DNA of 64,000 nt. Source: Ideonella_A sp963843805. GTDB lineage: Bacteria > Pseudomonadota > Gammaproteobacteria > Burkholderiales > Burkholderiaceae_C. The position numbers and the translations under genes were made by a program. Location of the stretch: the NCBI GenBank assembly GCA_963843805.1, contig CAWJLY010000010.1:434001-498000 (forward strand). The letters run 5' to 3'. Below are positions 36,717 to 45,486 of this stretch, piece after piece; within the stretch, counting starts at the first letter, position 1; the number at the start of each line of letters is the position of its first letter. Under the pieces are notes generated by a model. That model saw nothing but the letters and a program-made list of their open reading frames with translations, was not told where the DNA came from and did no database searches.

Positions 36717-38624
36717 TTGACAAAGGTCAGCGTCAACGACGAACGGGACAAGGGTGTCGCGGCTCTGGTATCGGCAGAGCAGTTGCGCCTGTTGCTGTTG
36801 CATACCTCGATCGGCACCGTCGCCGCTACCGTATTTGCCGTCTTCCTGGCCTACCATTTGCGGCAAGGTGCGTTGGGTACGGAGATTCATCCCGAATACG
36901 TCGATTTCTGGATTCAGCTGAAGATCGGCGTTGCCGTCGTCCGCATCGTCCATTCGATTGCCTACCGGCACAGCCGCCTGCCCGACCATCGCAGATGGCT
37001 GCGGGATACCTCGTTGCTGCTGGCGATCGATGGCGCGGTGTGGGGCCTGGGGTGCACCGCTCTGATCAATGAATCGAGCGAGCTGGCAACATTCATCACG
37101 GCAGTTGCCTGTTGCGTGGCGTCGGTCGCCACCTTCGGATTGCAGATTCGTTTCTGGGCCACGGCGGCCTATGTCGTTCCGATCATTGCGCCGCTGTCGG
37201 TGGCCTTCTTTCTGCGTGGGGATCAGATCGGCCTGCTTGCCGGAGTCGGCGTTGCCATCTTCCTGTTGCTGCTGCTCGCCACCGCGCGGCGATCGGAAAA
37301 ACGCATGAACGAGGTTTTTCGATTGCGCATCGAGACCGAGCGGATCGCGCAGGAGCGCGCCGAAGCGCTCGACCTGGCAAAGATCCACAGCTCGGCGAAA
37401 GACCAGTTCCTGGCCGTTGTCAGTCATGAGTTGCGCACGCCGCTGCACGGCATCCTCGGCTTGACCCGACTGACCCAGAATGATGTGTCGCCGGCCGACG
37501 TCACCCTGCATTTCCGGCTCGGTCTGATCGAGGAGGCGGGCGAGCATTTGCAGCGAATGGTCAACGACCTGCTCGATATCTCGATGATCAAGTCCGGCCG
37601 GCTCGATCTGGTGACGGCTCCGCTCGACCTGGTGCGCCAACTCGACCTGCTGCGGGCCACCTATCAGTCGAGGGCCAGCGAATCGGGGATCGATTTCTCG
37701 ATTGCGACTGCGGGCGACGTCGTTACGCCGGTCGATGGCGATGCCGTACGCATTGCCCAAGTGCTGAACAACCTGCTCGGCAATGCGTTCAAATTCACCC
37801 CGCTCGGTGGCAAGGTGTCGTTGACGGTCAGCCGCCCGACCGGCTCGCAGCAGGTCGAATTCGAGATCGAAGATACCGGCCCCGGGATATCGGCAGAGGA
37901 AATTACCCGCGTTTTCGAAATCTTCACGCAGGGTAACCATCGCCCTGCGGCACGCCCTGAAGGAGTCGGCCTCGGCTTGGCGATTGCGCGGCAGATCGCC
38001 AATGCGATGGGCGGCGACGTCAACTGCCGCAGTCAGGTCGGCAAGGGGTCGGTGTTCTCCTTTGCCGTCCCGCTGCCATTCTCGAAATCGGCTGCGCCGG
38101 TGCACGAGCCCCCTATGGCGGGAGTCGCCAACCGCAGCCGCACCTTGTTCGGTACGGGGCATACCGTGGCAATCGCCGATGACGACGTCACCAGCAGCCT
38201 GGTTTGCGCTTCCGCGTTGCGGCGAATGGGCTGCAATGTCGAAGAATTTGCAAACGGGCGCTTGCTGCTCGATCGGATCCTTCGCCGCGGCGCCATGCCC
38301 GATCTGGTGGTGATGGACTGGGACATGCCACAGATTGACGGGCCAACCGCCACGCGCAGGATCCGGGCGCACGAAAGTGCGCAGGGCTTGGCGCGGGTAC
38401 CGATCGTCGGCATCTCGGCGAATGCATCGTCGGGCTCCGCAAAACTCGCGATCGAGGTCGGCATGGACGCATTCATCGCCAAACCCTGCTCACCCGACCA
38501 GATCGCGCAAAAGGTCGGTTCCCTGTTGCCTCGGCCGGCTTCTCAAGCCGACAGAAGGCCGCCGCCAGCTGTTGATCCGGCAGCGGCCGGGTCCTCGTCA
38601 TCTGATCGGCGGGACCTGATCTGA
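36717..38624 (+). CDS. membrane hybrid sensor histidine kinase
   Basis: About 635 residues. The first ~190 hold five to six predicted membrane helices without a large periplasmic loop. A linker helix is followed by HisKA with His in VVSHELRTPLHGILG, then HATPase with N box NNLLGNAFKFTPLG, G1 box EIEDTGPGISAEE and G2 box GVGLGLAIARQIA. A C-terminal receiver has DDD near its start, phospho-Asp in LVVMDWDMPQIDG and Lys in FIAKPCSPDQ. All catalytic residues are present. The start is uncertain: TTG at 36717 or GTG at 36669. Its 3' end overlaps elaA by 27 bases. The divergent neighbour is an acyl synthase, a layout like LuxM-LuxN (inference). Confidence 0.9.
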   Translation: MTKVSVNDERDKGVAALVSAEQLRLLLLHTSIGTVAATVFAVFLAYHLRQGALGTEIHPEYVDFWIQLKIGVAVVRIVHSIAYRHSRLPDHRRWLRDTSLLLAIDGAVWGLGCTALINESSELATFITAVACCVASVATFGLQIRFWATAAYVVPIIAPLSVAFFLRGDQIGLLAGVGVAIFLLLLLATARRSEKRMNEVFRLRIETERIAQERAEALDLAKIHSSAKDQFLAVVSHELRTPLHGILGLTRLTQNDVSPADVTLHFRLGLIEEAGEHLQRMVNDLLDISMIKSGRLDLVTAPLDLVRQLDLLRATYQSRASESGIDFSIATAGDVVTPVDGDAVRIAQVLNNLLGNAFKFTPLGGKVSLTVSRPTGSQQVEFEIEDTGPGISAEEITRVFEIFTQGNHRPAARPEGVGLGLAIARQIANAMGGDVNCRSQVGKGSVFSFAVPLPFSKSAAPVHEPPMAGVANRSRTLFGTGHTVAIADDDVTSSLVCASALRRMGCNVEEFANGRLLLDRILRRGAMPDLVVMDWDMPQIDGPTATRRIRAHESAQGLARVPIVGISANASSGSAKLAIEVGMDAFIAKPCSPDQIAQKVGSLLPRPASQADRRPPPAVDPAAAGSSSSDRRDLI

Positions 38625-39140
38625 GCGAAGTCCGGCGGAGTCGGGTGGCGGCGGCTGGTCAACTGCTCGAATCATCGCGATGTGCGCGATGCCATCTTCC
38701 AGGTAGATATTGCCGATAGCGACGAATCCGACGCTGGCATAAAAAGCCTGCAGGTGGCTTTGCGCCGAAATCTTCAGCGCAACGGCAGGATGCAGGCTTG
38801 TCGCGTGCTCAATGGCACGAGCGAGCAGCTCCCGTCCGAGCCCGCTGCCACGAACCGCCTGCGCCGTCATGACTCGACCGATCGATGCTTCAGGATAGTT
38901 GATTCCCGGGTCGACGATCCTGGCATAGGCACACAGGATCCGGTCCGGCCTCCAGGCGACGAGATGCCATGAACTTTCGTCGGCACGGTCAGCGTCGAGG
39001 TAGGGGCAGTTCTGTTCTACCACGAACACCTGCTGGCGCGCCCGCATGATCCGCAACAGGTCGAGCGGTGGCAACTGGTGCAGGCGCGACAGTTGCCAGT
39101 CGAGCGCCCCAGTGGCTGCAGGCGGCTGTGTTTCGGTCAT
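38598..39140 (-). CDS. elaA: GNAT acetyltransferase, ElaA family
   Basis: 180 residues. ElaA hallmarks are LLRIMRARQQVFVVEQNCPY, WHLVAWRP and the acetyl-CoA loop RGSGLGRELLARAIEHA. ElaA-type enzymes acetylate small amines or peptides; the substrate here is unknown. The start at 39140 lies eight bases after the permease stop, so it is the last gene of the hydrolase-ABC operon. Confidence 0.9.
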   Translation of the reverse strand: MTETQPPAATGALDWQLSRLHQLPPLDLLRIMRARQQVFVVEQNCPYLDADRADESSWHLVAWRPDRILCAYARIVDPGINYPEASIGRVMTAQAVRGSGLGRELLARAIEHATSLHPAVALKISAQSHLQAFYASVGFVAIGNIYLEDGIAHIAMIRAVDQPPPPDSAGLRSDQVPPIR

Positions 39141-39147
39141 GAGATGT

Positions 39148-40320
39148 TCATTTGACGGCGGCATGGCGCAGCATTCTGCCAACCAGCAGCAGGCAGACAG
39201 CGGTCAGCAGAAGGTTGACGATCAGTGTCGCCAACAGTTGGCCGGGCTCAAGAGCCTCGCCTTTCAGGATTCGGGTCATCAGGCTGTGTTGCGCCAGTGC
39301 CGGAGTCCACAAATGCCACCAGGCTTCGCCGTCGGGATTGAAGATCGCAACCAGCGGCAACAAGGAAACGCCCAGCACCACCAGGCTGCTGCTGGCCTGG
39401 GCTTCCTTGAAACTGCGGCAGCGTATGGCCACCGCCATCAGCACTGCTGACAATGCCGCGGCAAATGGCAGCAGCACGACCAGAAACAGCATCGCTTCGC
39501 GCAGTCCATACTGGAACAACGCCTGCAGCGATTCACTTTGCAACAGCCACTGCGCAGGCACGAAGCCGACGCTGCTGAACAACGCGATCAGCATGGCCAC
39601 GCCGGCCACAGCCGCCCATTTGCCGATCACGATGGCCATCCGGGGCGCCGGGTTGATCAGCAGCGGCTCCAGCGAGCCCCGTTCGCGTTCACCGGCGGTG
39701 GTGTCGAGCGCTGCATTCAGCGCGCCATACAGAACCGCCATGATGACAAAGAACGGCAACATGCCGGTGATCTGCAGCGCCCGGCTTTGAGTTGCCGCCA
39801 GATCGCGTTCGTCGATCTCGATCACGCTGAGCAGGCTTGGCGCCACGCCGCGCATCGACAGCGCGAGATTGGCGCGCTCTTGATTGAACGCGGCCAGCAG
39901 ACGTCTGAGCTGCCCCTGGCTTGCACTGGCGCGGCGATTGGCGCTATCGCCGACGATTTCGACATGCGCTGTCTCACCGTGGTGAAGTGCAGCCTCGAAT
40001 CCCGCGTCGATGCGAAGGACCGCCTCGCCAAGTGCCGCCGAGCGGAGCGTGCGCTCGTAGTCGGCGGGTGCCGGCCGCACGGTATAGGTCTGGCGTTGCA
40101 GAAAATTGACGAGGGTCGGCGCATGGGGGACCCCGTCGATCAACACTTCGCGACGCTCGGCCCGCTCTTCGTAGCCGGCGATCAGGCCCGACAAGGCGAC
40201 CAGTACCAGGGGGCCCAGCAGCACGCCCGACAACAACACGACCAGCAAGGTGCGGCGGTCGCGCAAGGCGTCGATCACTTCTTTGCGAAAAACCAGCGCG
40301 GCGCTCGACAGCAGCCTCAT
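39148..40320 (-). CDS. ABC transporter permease, NatB type
   Basis: About 390 residues. An N-terminal membrane helix is followed by a large extracytoplasmic loop (~150 residues) and a cluster of five to six helices, the ABC-2 / NatB layout. The motif TTAGERERGSLEPLLINPA is the conserved cytoplasmic segment of this family. The start at 40320 (MRLLSSAALVF) overlaps the stop of the ATPase gene by four bases. Probably an exporter; NatAB pumps Na+ in Bacillus but the substrate here is unknown. Confidence 0.88.
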   Translation of the reverse strand: MRLLSSAALVFRKEVIDALRDRRTLLVVLLSGVLLGPLVLVALSGLIAGYEERAERREVLIDGVPHAPTLVNFLQRQTYTVRPAPADYERTLRSAALGEAVLRIDAGFEAALHHGETAHVEIVGDSANRRASASQGQLRRLLAAFNQERANLALSMRGVAPSLLSVIEIDERDLAATQSRALQITGMLPFFVIMAVLYGALNAALDTTAGERERGSLEPLLINPAPRMAIVIGKWAAVAGVAMLIALFSSVGFVPAQWLLQSESLQALFQYGLREAMLFLVVLLPFAAALSAVLMAVAIRCRSFKEAQASSSLVVLGVSLLPLVAIFNPDGEAWWHLWTPALAQHSLMTRILKGEALEPGQLLATLIVNLLLTAVCLLLVGRMLRHAAVK

Positions 40321-41120
40321 GACATGCCGGTCTCGAATGCCAGCTCGACGAAGGCCTGTTCGAAATCGCTGCACGATGTGCGGGCCAGCAATTCATCCAC
40401 CGTGCCGGCAGCCACCGAGCGGCCGCTTGCCACGACCACGACGGTATCGCACAGTTTTTCGACCTCCTGCATGATGTGGGTCGAGAGAATGATGCATTTG
40501 CGGCCACCCGCATCGCTGCGCAGATGGCGCAGGATGTCGCGCAAGGCGCGGGTTGCCAACACGTCCAGACCATTGGTCGGTTCGTCGAGAACGATGTGGC
40601 TGGGATCGTGCACCAGTGAGCGTGCCAGCGCTGTCTTCATTCGCTCGCCCTGGCTGAAGCCGGCCGTGCGGCGATCGAGGAGCGGTTTCATGTCCAGCAA
40701 GTCGGCCAGTGCAGTCGCCCTCGCGTGGGCGGCCGCAGCAGACAAACCGTGCAAGCGAGCGAAATACACGATGTTCTCGCGCGCGGTCAGCCGCGGATAA
40801 AGCCCGCGGGCGTCAGACAGCACACCCATTCTTGCCAGGCCGTCGGCGGGTCGCTCGACCAGGTCGATTCCGTCGAGCTCGATGCGCCCGGAGTCTGGCG
40901 CAATCAGCCCCGCGAGCATCCGCAAGGTGGTCGTCTTGCCAGCCCCGTTGGCACCGAGCAGTCCGGTGATCTGGCCATCTGCGGCGTGCAGATCGATGCA
41001 GCGAACCGCCTGCACCCGATCACGCGGCGCGCCCTTGAACCAGCTCGACCATCGGCGGCGCTCGCCGGGTGGGCTCGAACGCATCGCGAAGGATTTCGCC
41101 AGAGCTTCGATGCGGATCAT
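40317..41120 (-). CDS. ABC transporter ATP-binding protein, NatA type
   Basis: 267 residues. Walker A LLGANGAGKTTTLRMLAGL, signature FSQGERMKTALARSLVHDP and Walker B IVLDEPTNGLDV are intact, with the H-loop in ILSTHIMQE. A 30-residue insert after the start (RRRWSSWFKGAPRD) resembles the NatA/CcmA exporter class. Start and stop overlap both neighbours by four bases (ATGA), so hydrolase, ATPase and permease form one translational unit. Confidence 0.92.
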   Translation of the reverse strand: MIRIEALAKSFAMRSSPPGERRRWSSWFKGAPRDRVQAVRCIDLHAADGQITGLLGANGAGKTTTLRMLAGLIAPDSGRIELDGIDLVERPADGLARMGVLSDARGLYPRLTARENIVYFARLHGLSAAAAHARATALADLLDMKPLLDRRTAGFSQGERMKTALARSLVHDPSHIVLDEPTNGLDVLATRALRDILRHLRSDAGGRKCIILSTHIMQEVEKLCDTVVVVASGRSVAAGTVDELLARTSCSDFEQAFVELAFETGMS

Positions 41121-42607
41121 CCCGGCGGCGCCTGAAGCTCGGGCGGCACGAACGCCGGCGGTCGGGGGATCGACTCGACGCAGCGGCTGTCGACCGCCAG
41201 CGCGGCATCATCGTCGGCTGCGTCGATGAAGCGGAAAATCAGGTCGCGCACACAGCCGGTCGCCAACAGGCCATGACCGGCATTGGGCACCACGCGCAGG
41301 CTCGATCTGGCGCCGAGCCGTGCAGCGACGGCGGCCGCGTGGCGGGGCGGGGTGGCCGGATCGAGGCCGCCGCTGAACATCAGCACGGCCGATTCGGTCG
41401 CGCCGATGCGGTAGAAGTCGGGGGCAATTGCCGCGCGCGGCCACTCGCTGCAGATCCGCTGGTACAGCTGACGCATGCTCTCGCCGAAGTCGCTGCCGGC
41501 AGCGTCGGAAAAGCCGTCAAGGCGGGGAACGTCTTCACTGCAGATGACCGAAAAATGCATGCCTTGCGCGATCGGCGGCTGCTTGTCACGGCCCGGTGGT
41601 GGTTGCAGCCAGGATGCCAACGCGGCCAGCGGTTCAAATCGCCCATCGGCCGCGGCGTTGATCGCGGCGGGCAGCGCCGATGCAGCGACTGGCAGATAAA
41701 GCGGCGTGCGCACCAGCCCAAGCAACATGTCGCGATTCATGTCCAATTTGTCGATTCGGCCGCTGCGCGGATCGCGCATGTCGACCGTTCGAGGCAGGCT
41801 GTCCAGGAGTTTTTGCCAGTCGGCGCGCAGGCGCGGGAACGCCGCCGCGCACTTCGATTCGCTGGCGCACGCAGCAAATACGGAGTCCAGCGCCTGTTGG
41901 CTGTCAATCGACATGCTGGCCGGCAGTGCCATGTCGGGCGGCGCAACGCCGTCGAGGACGCTGCGCCGCACCGACTTCGGAAACAGCCTCAGCATCTCGA
42001 GCGCCGCGCGGCTGCCGTAGCTGACGCCAATCAGATTGAGCTTGTCGATGCCGAGTTGCCTGCGCAGCGCATCGACATCGTTCATCGCAATCGTGGTTGT
42101 GAAAAAACGAAGATCCTGCTCTGATCTGAGATAGGGCAGCCGGCCAAGGCGGGCACGGCATTGGGCGAGCATGCGCCGCTGCAATTCAGGATCGAAGCGG
42201 TCGGCCAGGCCCTTGTTGTCATCGGTGGGCTCGCAGTTCAGCGGGGCCGATCGGCCGGTGCCGCGCTGGTCGATGAAGATCAGGTCGCGCCGATTGTTCA
42301 GCCGGCCGAGCAGCGGCAGAACCGCAGAAGCCAGGGAAATTGCACTTTGTCCCGGCCCGCCGGCCAACAGCACGACCGGGTCGGGCAACTTGTTTCTCGC
42401 CAGTGCCGGCACGATCAGATAGTGGATGTCGATTACGGCATGTGCCGGCTTCTCGGGATCGAGCGGGCGTTGCAGGCTGCCACAAATGACCTGAGTGGAA
42501 ATCCCCGGCAAGCGGCAAGGTGCCGGTCTGGCCGCTGGAGCCGCTGTGGCCGCAGCAAAGCCCAGCCCCAATACAAGGGCGGTCACTAGGCGAAGGTGAA
42601 GAGGCAT
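41117..42607 (-). CDS. exported alpha/beta hydrolase, TAP-like peptidase (S33)
   Basis: 496 residues with a signal peptide (MPLHLRLVTALVLGLGFAAA). The oxyanion loop VVLLAGGPGQSA, a FIDQRGTGRSAP motif typical of proline iminopeptidases, the nucleophile Ser in GVSYGSRAALEM and the C-terminal TAP-like domain with Asp in FSGGLDPATPP and His in PNAGHGLL are present. It likely clips N-terminal residues from peptides in the periplasm. First gene of the operon with the NatAB-like exporter and ElaA, hinting at processing or detoxification of a peptide-like compound (inference). Confidence 0.9.
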   Translation of the reverse strand: MPLHLRLVTALVLGLGFAAATAAPAARPAPCRLPGISTQVICGSLQRPLDPEKPAHAVIDIHYLIVPALARNKLPDPVVLLAGGPGQSAISLASAVLPLLGRLNNRRDLIFIDQRGTGRSAPLNCEPTDDNKGLADRFDPELQRRMLAQCRARLGRLPYLRSEQDLRFFTTTIAMNDVDALRRQLGIDKLNLIGVSYGSRAALEMLRLFPKSVRRSVLDGVAPPDMALPASMSIDSQQALDSVFAACASESKCAAAFPRLRADWQKLLDSLPRTVDMRDPRSGRIDKLDMNRDMLLGLVRTPLYLPVAASALPAAINAAADGRFEPLAALASWLQPPPGRDKQPPIAQGMHFSVICSEDVPRLDGFSDAAGSDFGESMRQLYQRICSEWPRAAIAPDFYRIGATESAVLMFSGGLDPATPPRHAAAVAARLGARSSLRVVPNAGHGLLATGCVRDLIFRFIDAADDDAALAVDSRCVESIPRPPAFVPPELQAPPG

Positions 42608-42794
42608 GGTCGAGCGAGGCCGACAATCGAAGGGCGAATATGTGGGTTTGGTCGAAGCTGGCTGCCATTGTCTGCGCCATTCGGACCTTCCCGCAGCTGA
42701 TGTGGCTTGTCAGATCCGCCCGCTGCAATCGACAGACCGTCTGCGGTGTGGTGCGTTCCGCATCGGCCGTGATTCATCTCCGACAGGAGCACCC

Positions 42795-43584
42795 ATGCGC
42801 CGCCTCGATCGACCGTTCGCGATTTCCTACCCCTGCTGCTTGCTGCTCACCGTGGCGGCAGTGCTGGCGCCGTCGCAGCTTCTGGCCGCTGCGAGTTGCG
42901 AGGCCCGCTCGGCCGGCACCCGGGTCAACGTGGTCGAGCTGTACACCTCCGAAGGTTGCAGTTCGTGCCCGCCGGCCGATCGTTGGCTGTCGACGCTGGC
43001 GAGTGATACCACCGGCGCCAATCCCGTGTTGCCGCTGGCATTTCATGTCACTTACTGGGATCGCCTGGGCTGGGCCGACCGTTTTGCGCGGCCGGCGTAT
43101 ACCGAACGCCAGTACAGCGTCGCCGCGGCGATCGGCGCGGCGGTTGTCTACACGCCGCAGGTGATCGTCAATGGGGCCGATTGGCGGAATTGGCCGCGGC
43201 TGCCGAAGGCCGACGCTGTGGCAGACGTGCAATTGCAACTCAGCCGCGAGGGCGAGACCGTCACGGCGCGTATCCGGCGTCGCGACGGCTCGGCGCTCAA
43301 GCAGCCGATTGCCGGTTATTGGGCCCTGCTCGAAGATGGACACAAGACCGAGGTGCGCGCCGGCGAGAATTCTGGCGCCAGCCTTGCGTCACGATCACGT
43401 GGTTGCAGCCTATCTGCCTGTCGAGGCCTGGCCCGCCGCCGATGAGAAGCAGCTGCAGTGGCGCTTGCCGAGCCGCAATCCTGGCGAAACGGCTGCGGCT
43501 TCGTCGATTCGACGGCGGGTAGCGTTTGTCGTGGTCGACGCCCGAACCCAGCGCCCGCTGCAGGCGCTTGCCCTGGCATGCTGA
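42795..43584 (+). CDS. DUF1223 secreted thioredoxin-fold protein, with +1 frame break
   Basis: Exported protein; signal peptide residues 1-35. The family motif VVELYTSEGCSSCPPADRWL carries a Cys-x-x-Cys, and YTPQVIVNGADW is the second conserved block. From 42795 the frame runs to GENSGAS. One extra T at 43384-43385 (CTTG for CTG) shifts it, after which LRHDHVVAAYLPVEAW and the usual ending LQALALAC follow to 43584. A strong AGGAG precedes the ATG. The function of DUF1223 proteins is not known; a redox role is inferred from the fold. Confidence 0.88.
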
Positions 43585-43602
43585 TCGTGGTGCCGCCGGG
43601 GG

Positions 43603-43980
43603 CTACACGTCAAGTTCGCCAAGCAAACGGTTCAACTCGCCGCTGGCGATCAGTTTGCCCAGGTCATCCGAGCCGCCGATCAGCGAACCCTTCACGAAAA
43701 CCATCGGGAACGTTGGCCAGCCAGTCCACATCTTCAGCGAGTTGCGCGCCCGCCACTGTCCCAGGTAGCTGCCGTAGCTCATGTATTGATAGGTCTGGCC
43801 GGCGGTTTCGAGCTGTTTGCGGGCCTTGCGGCAAACCGGGTTGCCGGCCATGCCGACCACCAACACCGGATGCGAAGCCGCCGCCGCCTGCACGTTGTGG
43901 ACGATATCGGCATGTAGGTTGGCAACCTTGTCGCGAATCGCGGGGTGCAGACGGGTTTCGTCGAGGATCTGGCGCGGCAT
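43603..43980 (-). CDS. glutaredoxin-like protein
   Basis: 125 residues, AGGAG before the ATG. The fold is monothiol-glutaredoxin-like: VLVVGMAGNPVCRKARKQL holds a single Cys at the active-site position, WTGWPTFPMVFVKGSLIGG contains the cis-Pro and the glutathione/Fe-S loop ending GGSDDL. The usual CGFS is replaced by CRKA, so classic Fe-S scaffolding is uncertain. It follows the pirin gene by 38 bases on the same strand. Confidence 0.85.
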   Translation of the reverse strand: MPRQILDETRLHPAIRDKVANLHADIVHNVQAAAASHPVLVVGMAGNPVCRKARKQLETAGQTYQYMSYGSYLGQWRARNSLKMWTGWPTFPMVFVKGSLIGGSDDLGKLIASGELNRLLGELDV

Positions 43981-44017
43981 CGGTCTCTCCTGGATATGGG
44001 GCTTGAACAGTCGGCAG

Positions 44018-44936
44018 TCAGACTGCAAGGCTTCCGCTGCGGAAGTCGGCGACCGCCTGCATGAGCTCGGCCTGGCTGTTCATCACGAAGGGGCCATATT
44101 GGGCGATCGGCTCGTTCAGCGGCTTTCCGGCGACGAGCAGAATCCGCGCCGCTTCGGTCGCGCCGCTCACCGCGCCGATGACGACGCCGTCGGCCTGCGC
44201 GTCGCCATCGAGGATGGCCATCTGGCCAGGTTCGACCACGGCCGATCCGGCAGGACCAACCATCGCCGCCGCGCCGTGGACGTAGACGAACGCGTTGTGA
44301 CCGACGGGAATGGCCTGCGCCAAGCGGCTGCCGGGTGGCAGGGTGATGTCGAGCACCAGCGGTTCGGTCATCGGCCGATGAACGGCGCCATCGACGCCGT
44401 GGCTACTGCCGGCGATGACCCTGATGTTGGCCCCATCGGCGAGCTTGACCACCGGCACCTGTCCGGGCGCGATGTCGCGGTAAGCCGGAGGTCCCATCTT
44501 GTCGTTGGACGCCAGGTTGACCCACAGCTGGAAACCTGCCATCCGGCCCTGCTGCTGTTCGGGCATCTCGCTGTGGATGATGCCGCGGCCGGCGGTCATC
44601 CATTGCACGCTGCCGGGCTCGAGCAGGCCGATGTTGCCGACGCTGTCCTGGTGGCGCATCCGGCCTTCGAGCATCAGCGTGACGGTCTCGAAGCCCCGAT
44701 GCGGATGATTCGGAAAACCGCCGATATAGTCACTCGCCTCGTCGCTGCCGAAGGCATCGAGCATCAGAAACGGGTCGAGGCGTCGCTGCAGAGGCTGGGT
44801 CAGAATTCGTGTCAGCTTGACGCCGTCGCCATCCGAAGTGGGCTGGCCGCGGACCAGGCGCTCGACACCGCGCGATCGGTTGACGGGCAACAGTTTGCGG
44901 GGCAACGGGCAGGGGTTGGGTGCTTGACTGATTCAT
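44018..44936 (-). CDS. pirin family protein, with probable +1 shift near the start
   Basis: Bicupin protein. The N-terminal cupin metal site is NHPHRGFETVTLMLEG with IIHSEMPE, all three His and the Glu kept. The main frame can only start at a TTG at 44905. The ATG at 44936 has AGGAAG upstream and encodes MNQSSTQPLP, which joins the main frame if one base near 44903-44910 is skipped. Some pirins are quercetin dioxygenases and others transcriptional cofactors; the role here is open. Likely an operon with the glutaredoxin-like gene. Confidence 0.9.
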
Positions 44937-44994
44937 GGGAGCTTCCTGATTTGGTCAGTCGGTGTGCGCTGGCACGATCGATCGAGGACGAGAC

Positions 44995-45486
44995 ATGGCA
45001 ATAATTGGGGCCGGATTGATCAAATACCAGATCCGCGCGATTGCGATCGTGGCGTTGCTGGGTGCCGCTGTACCGGGGTTCGCAGCGCTACCGGGTTCCG
45101 ATCTCGTCGAGGGGCTGATGTGTGTACGGCCAATCGCCGATGGTGATCGGGCCGGTGATTGCGGGCCGGTACAGATTGCGGTGCTCAGCGGCAACCGGGC
45201 GGTGGTCCGCATCAGTGACATCGTCTATCGTCTGCAACTTCATGCCAGTCAGGTCGACATCGTGTTGATGCACGGCAGCATGCAGATCGATGGTTTTACC
45301 GCCCCATACGACTGGCAGGGCCAGACCTTGCACTTCGAGGACCCGGAAAAGGGCTTGCGCTACGAAATCGATTTCGATCCACAAAGGCCGCTCGAGTCAA
45401 GCGCTGAGCGAGCACCAATCGCCCGCTCAGCTGGCCTTGGCGACACTGCCGGCCGGCTTCAACAGAGCGTTGCAAACCTTTCGTGA
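44995..45486 (+). CDS. hypothetical exported protein
   Basis: 163 residues. A GAGGA precedes the ATG and the N terminus is hydrophobic (LIKYQIRAIAIVALLGAAVP), a likely signal peptide ending near FAA-LP. The mature part contains two Cys residues and beta-rich text such as VQIAVLSGNRAVVRISDIVY. No family recognised. The last ~20 codons overlap the end of the thioredoxin-like gene on the other strand, so the C terminus is doubtful. Confidence 0.6.
   Translation: MAIIGAGLIKYQIRAIAIVALLGAAVPGFAALPGSDLVEGLMCVRPIADGDRAGDCGPVQIAVLSGNRAVVRISDIVYRLQLHASQVDIVLMHGSMQIDGFTAPYDWQGQTLHFEDPEKGLRYEIDFDPQRPLESSAERAPIARSAGLGDTAGRLQQSVANLS

Noticed and set aside
36684..38372. A 562-codon open frame antisense to the hybrid kinase, and similar long antisense frames over pepF, tldD and putA
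   Set aside because: They mirror real genes codon for codon in GC-rich DNA, have Arg/His/Gln-rich text without domains and no ribosome-binding site.
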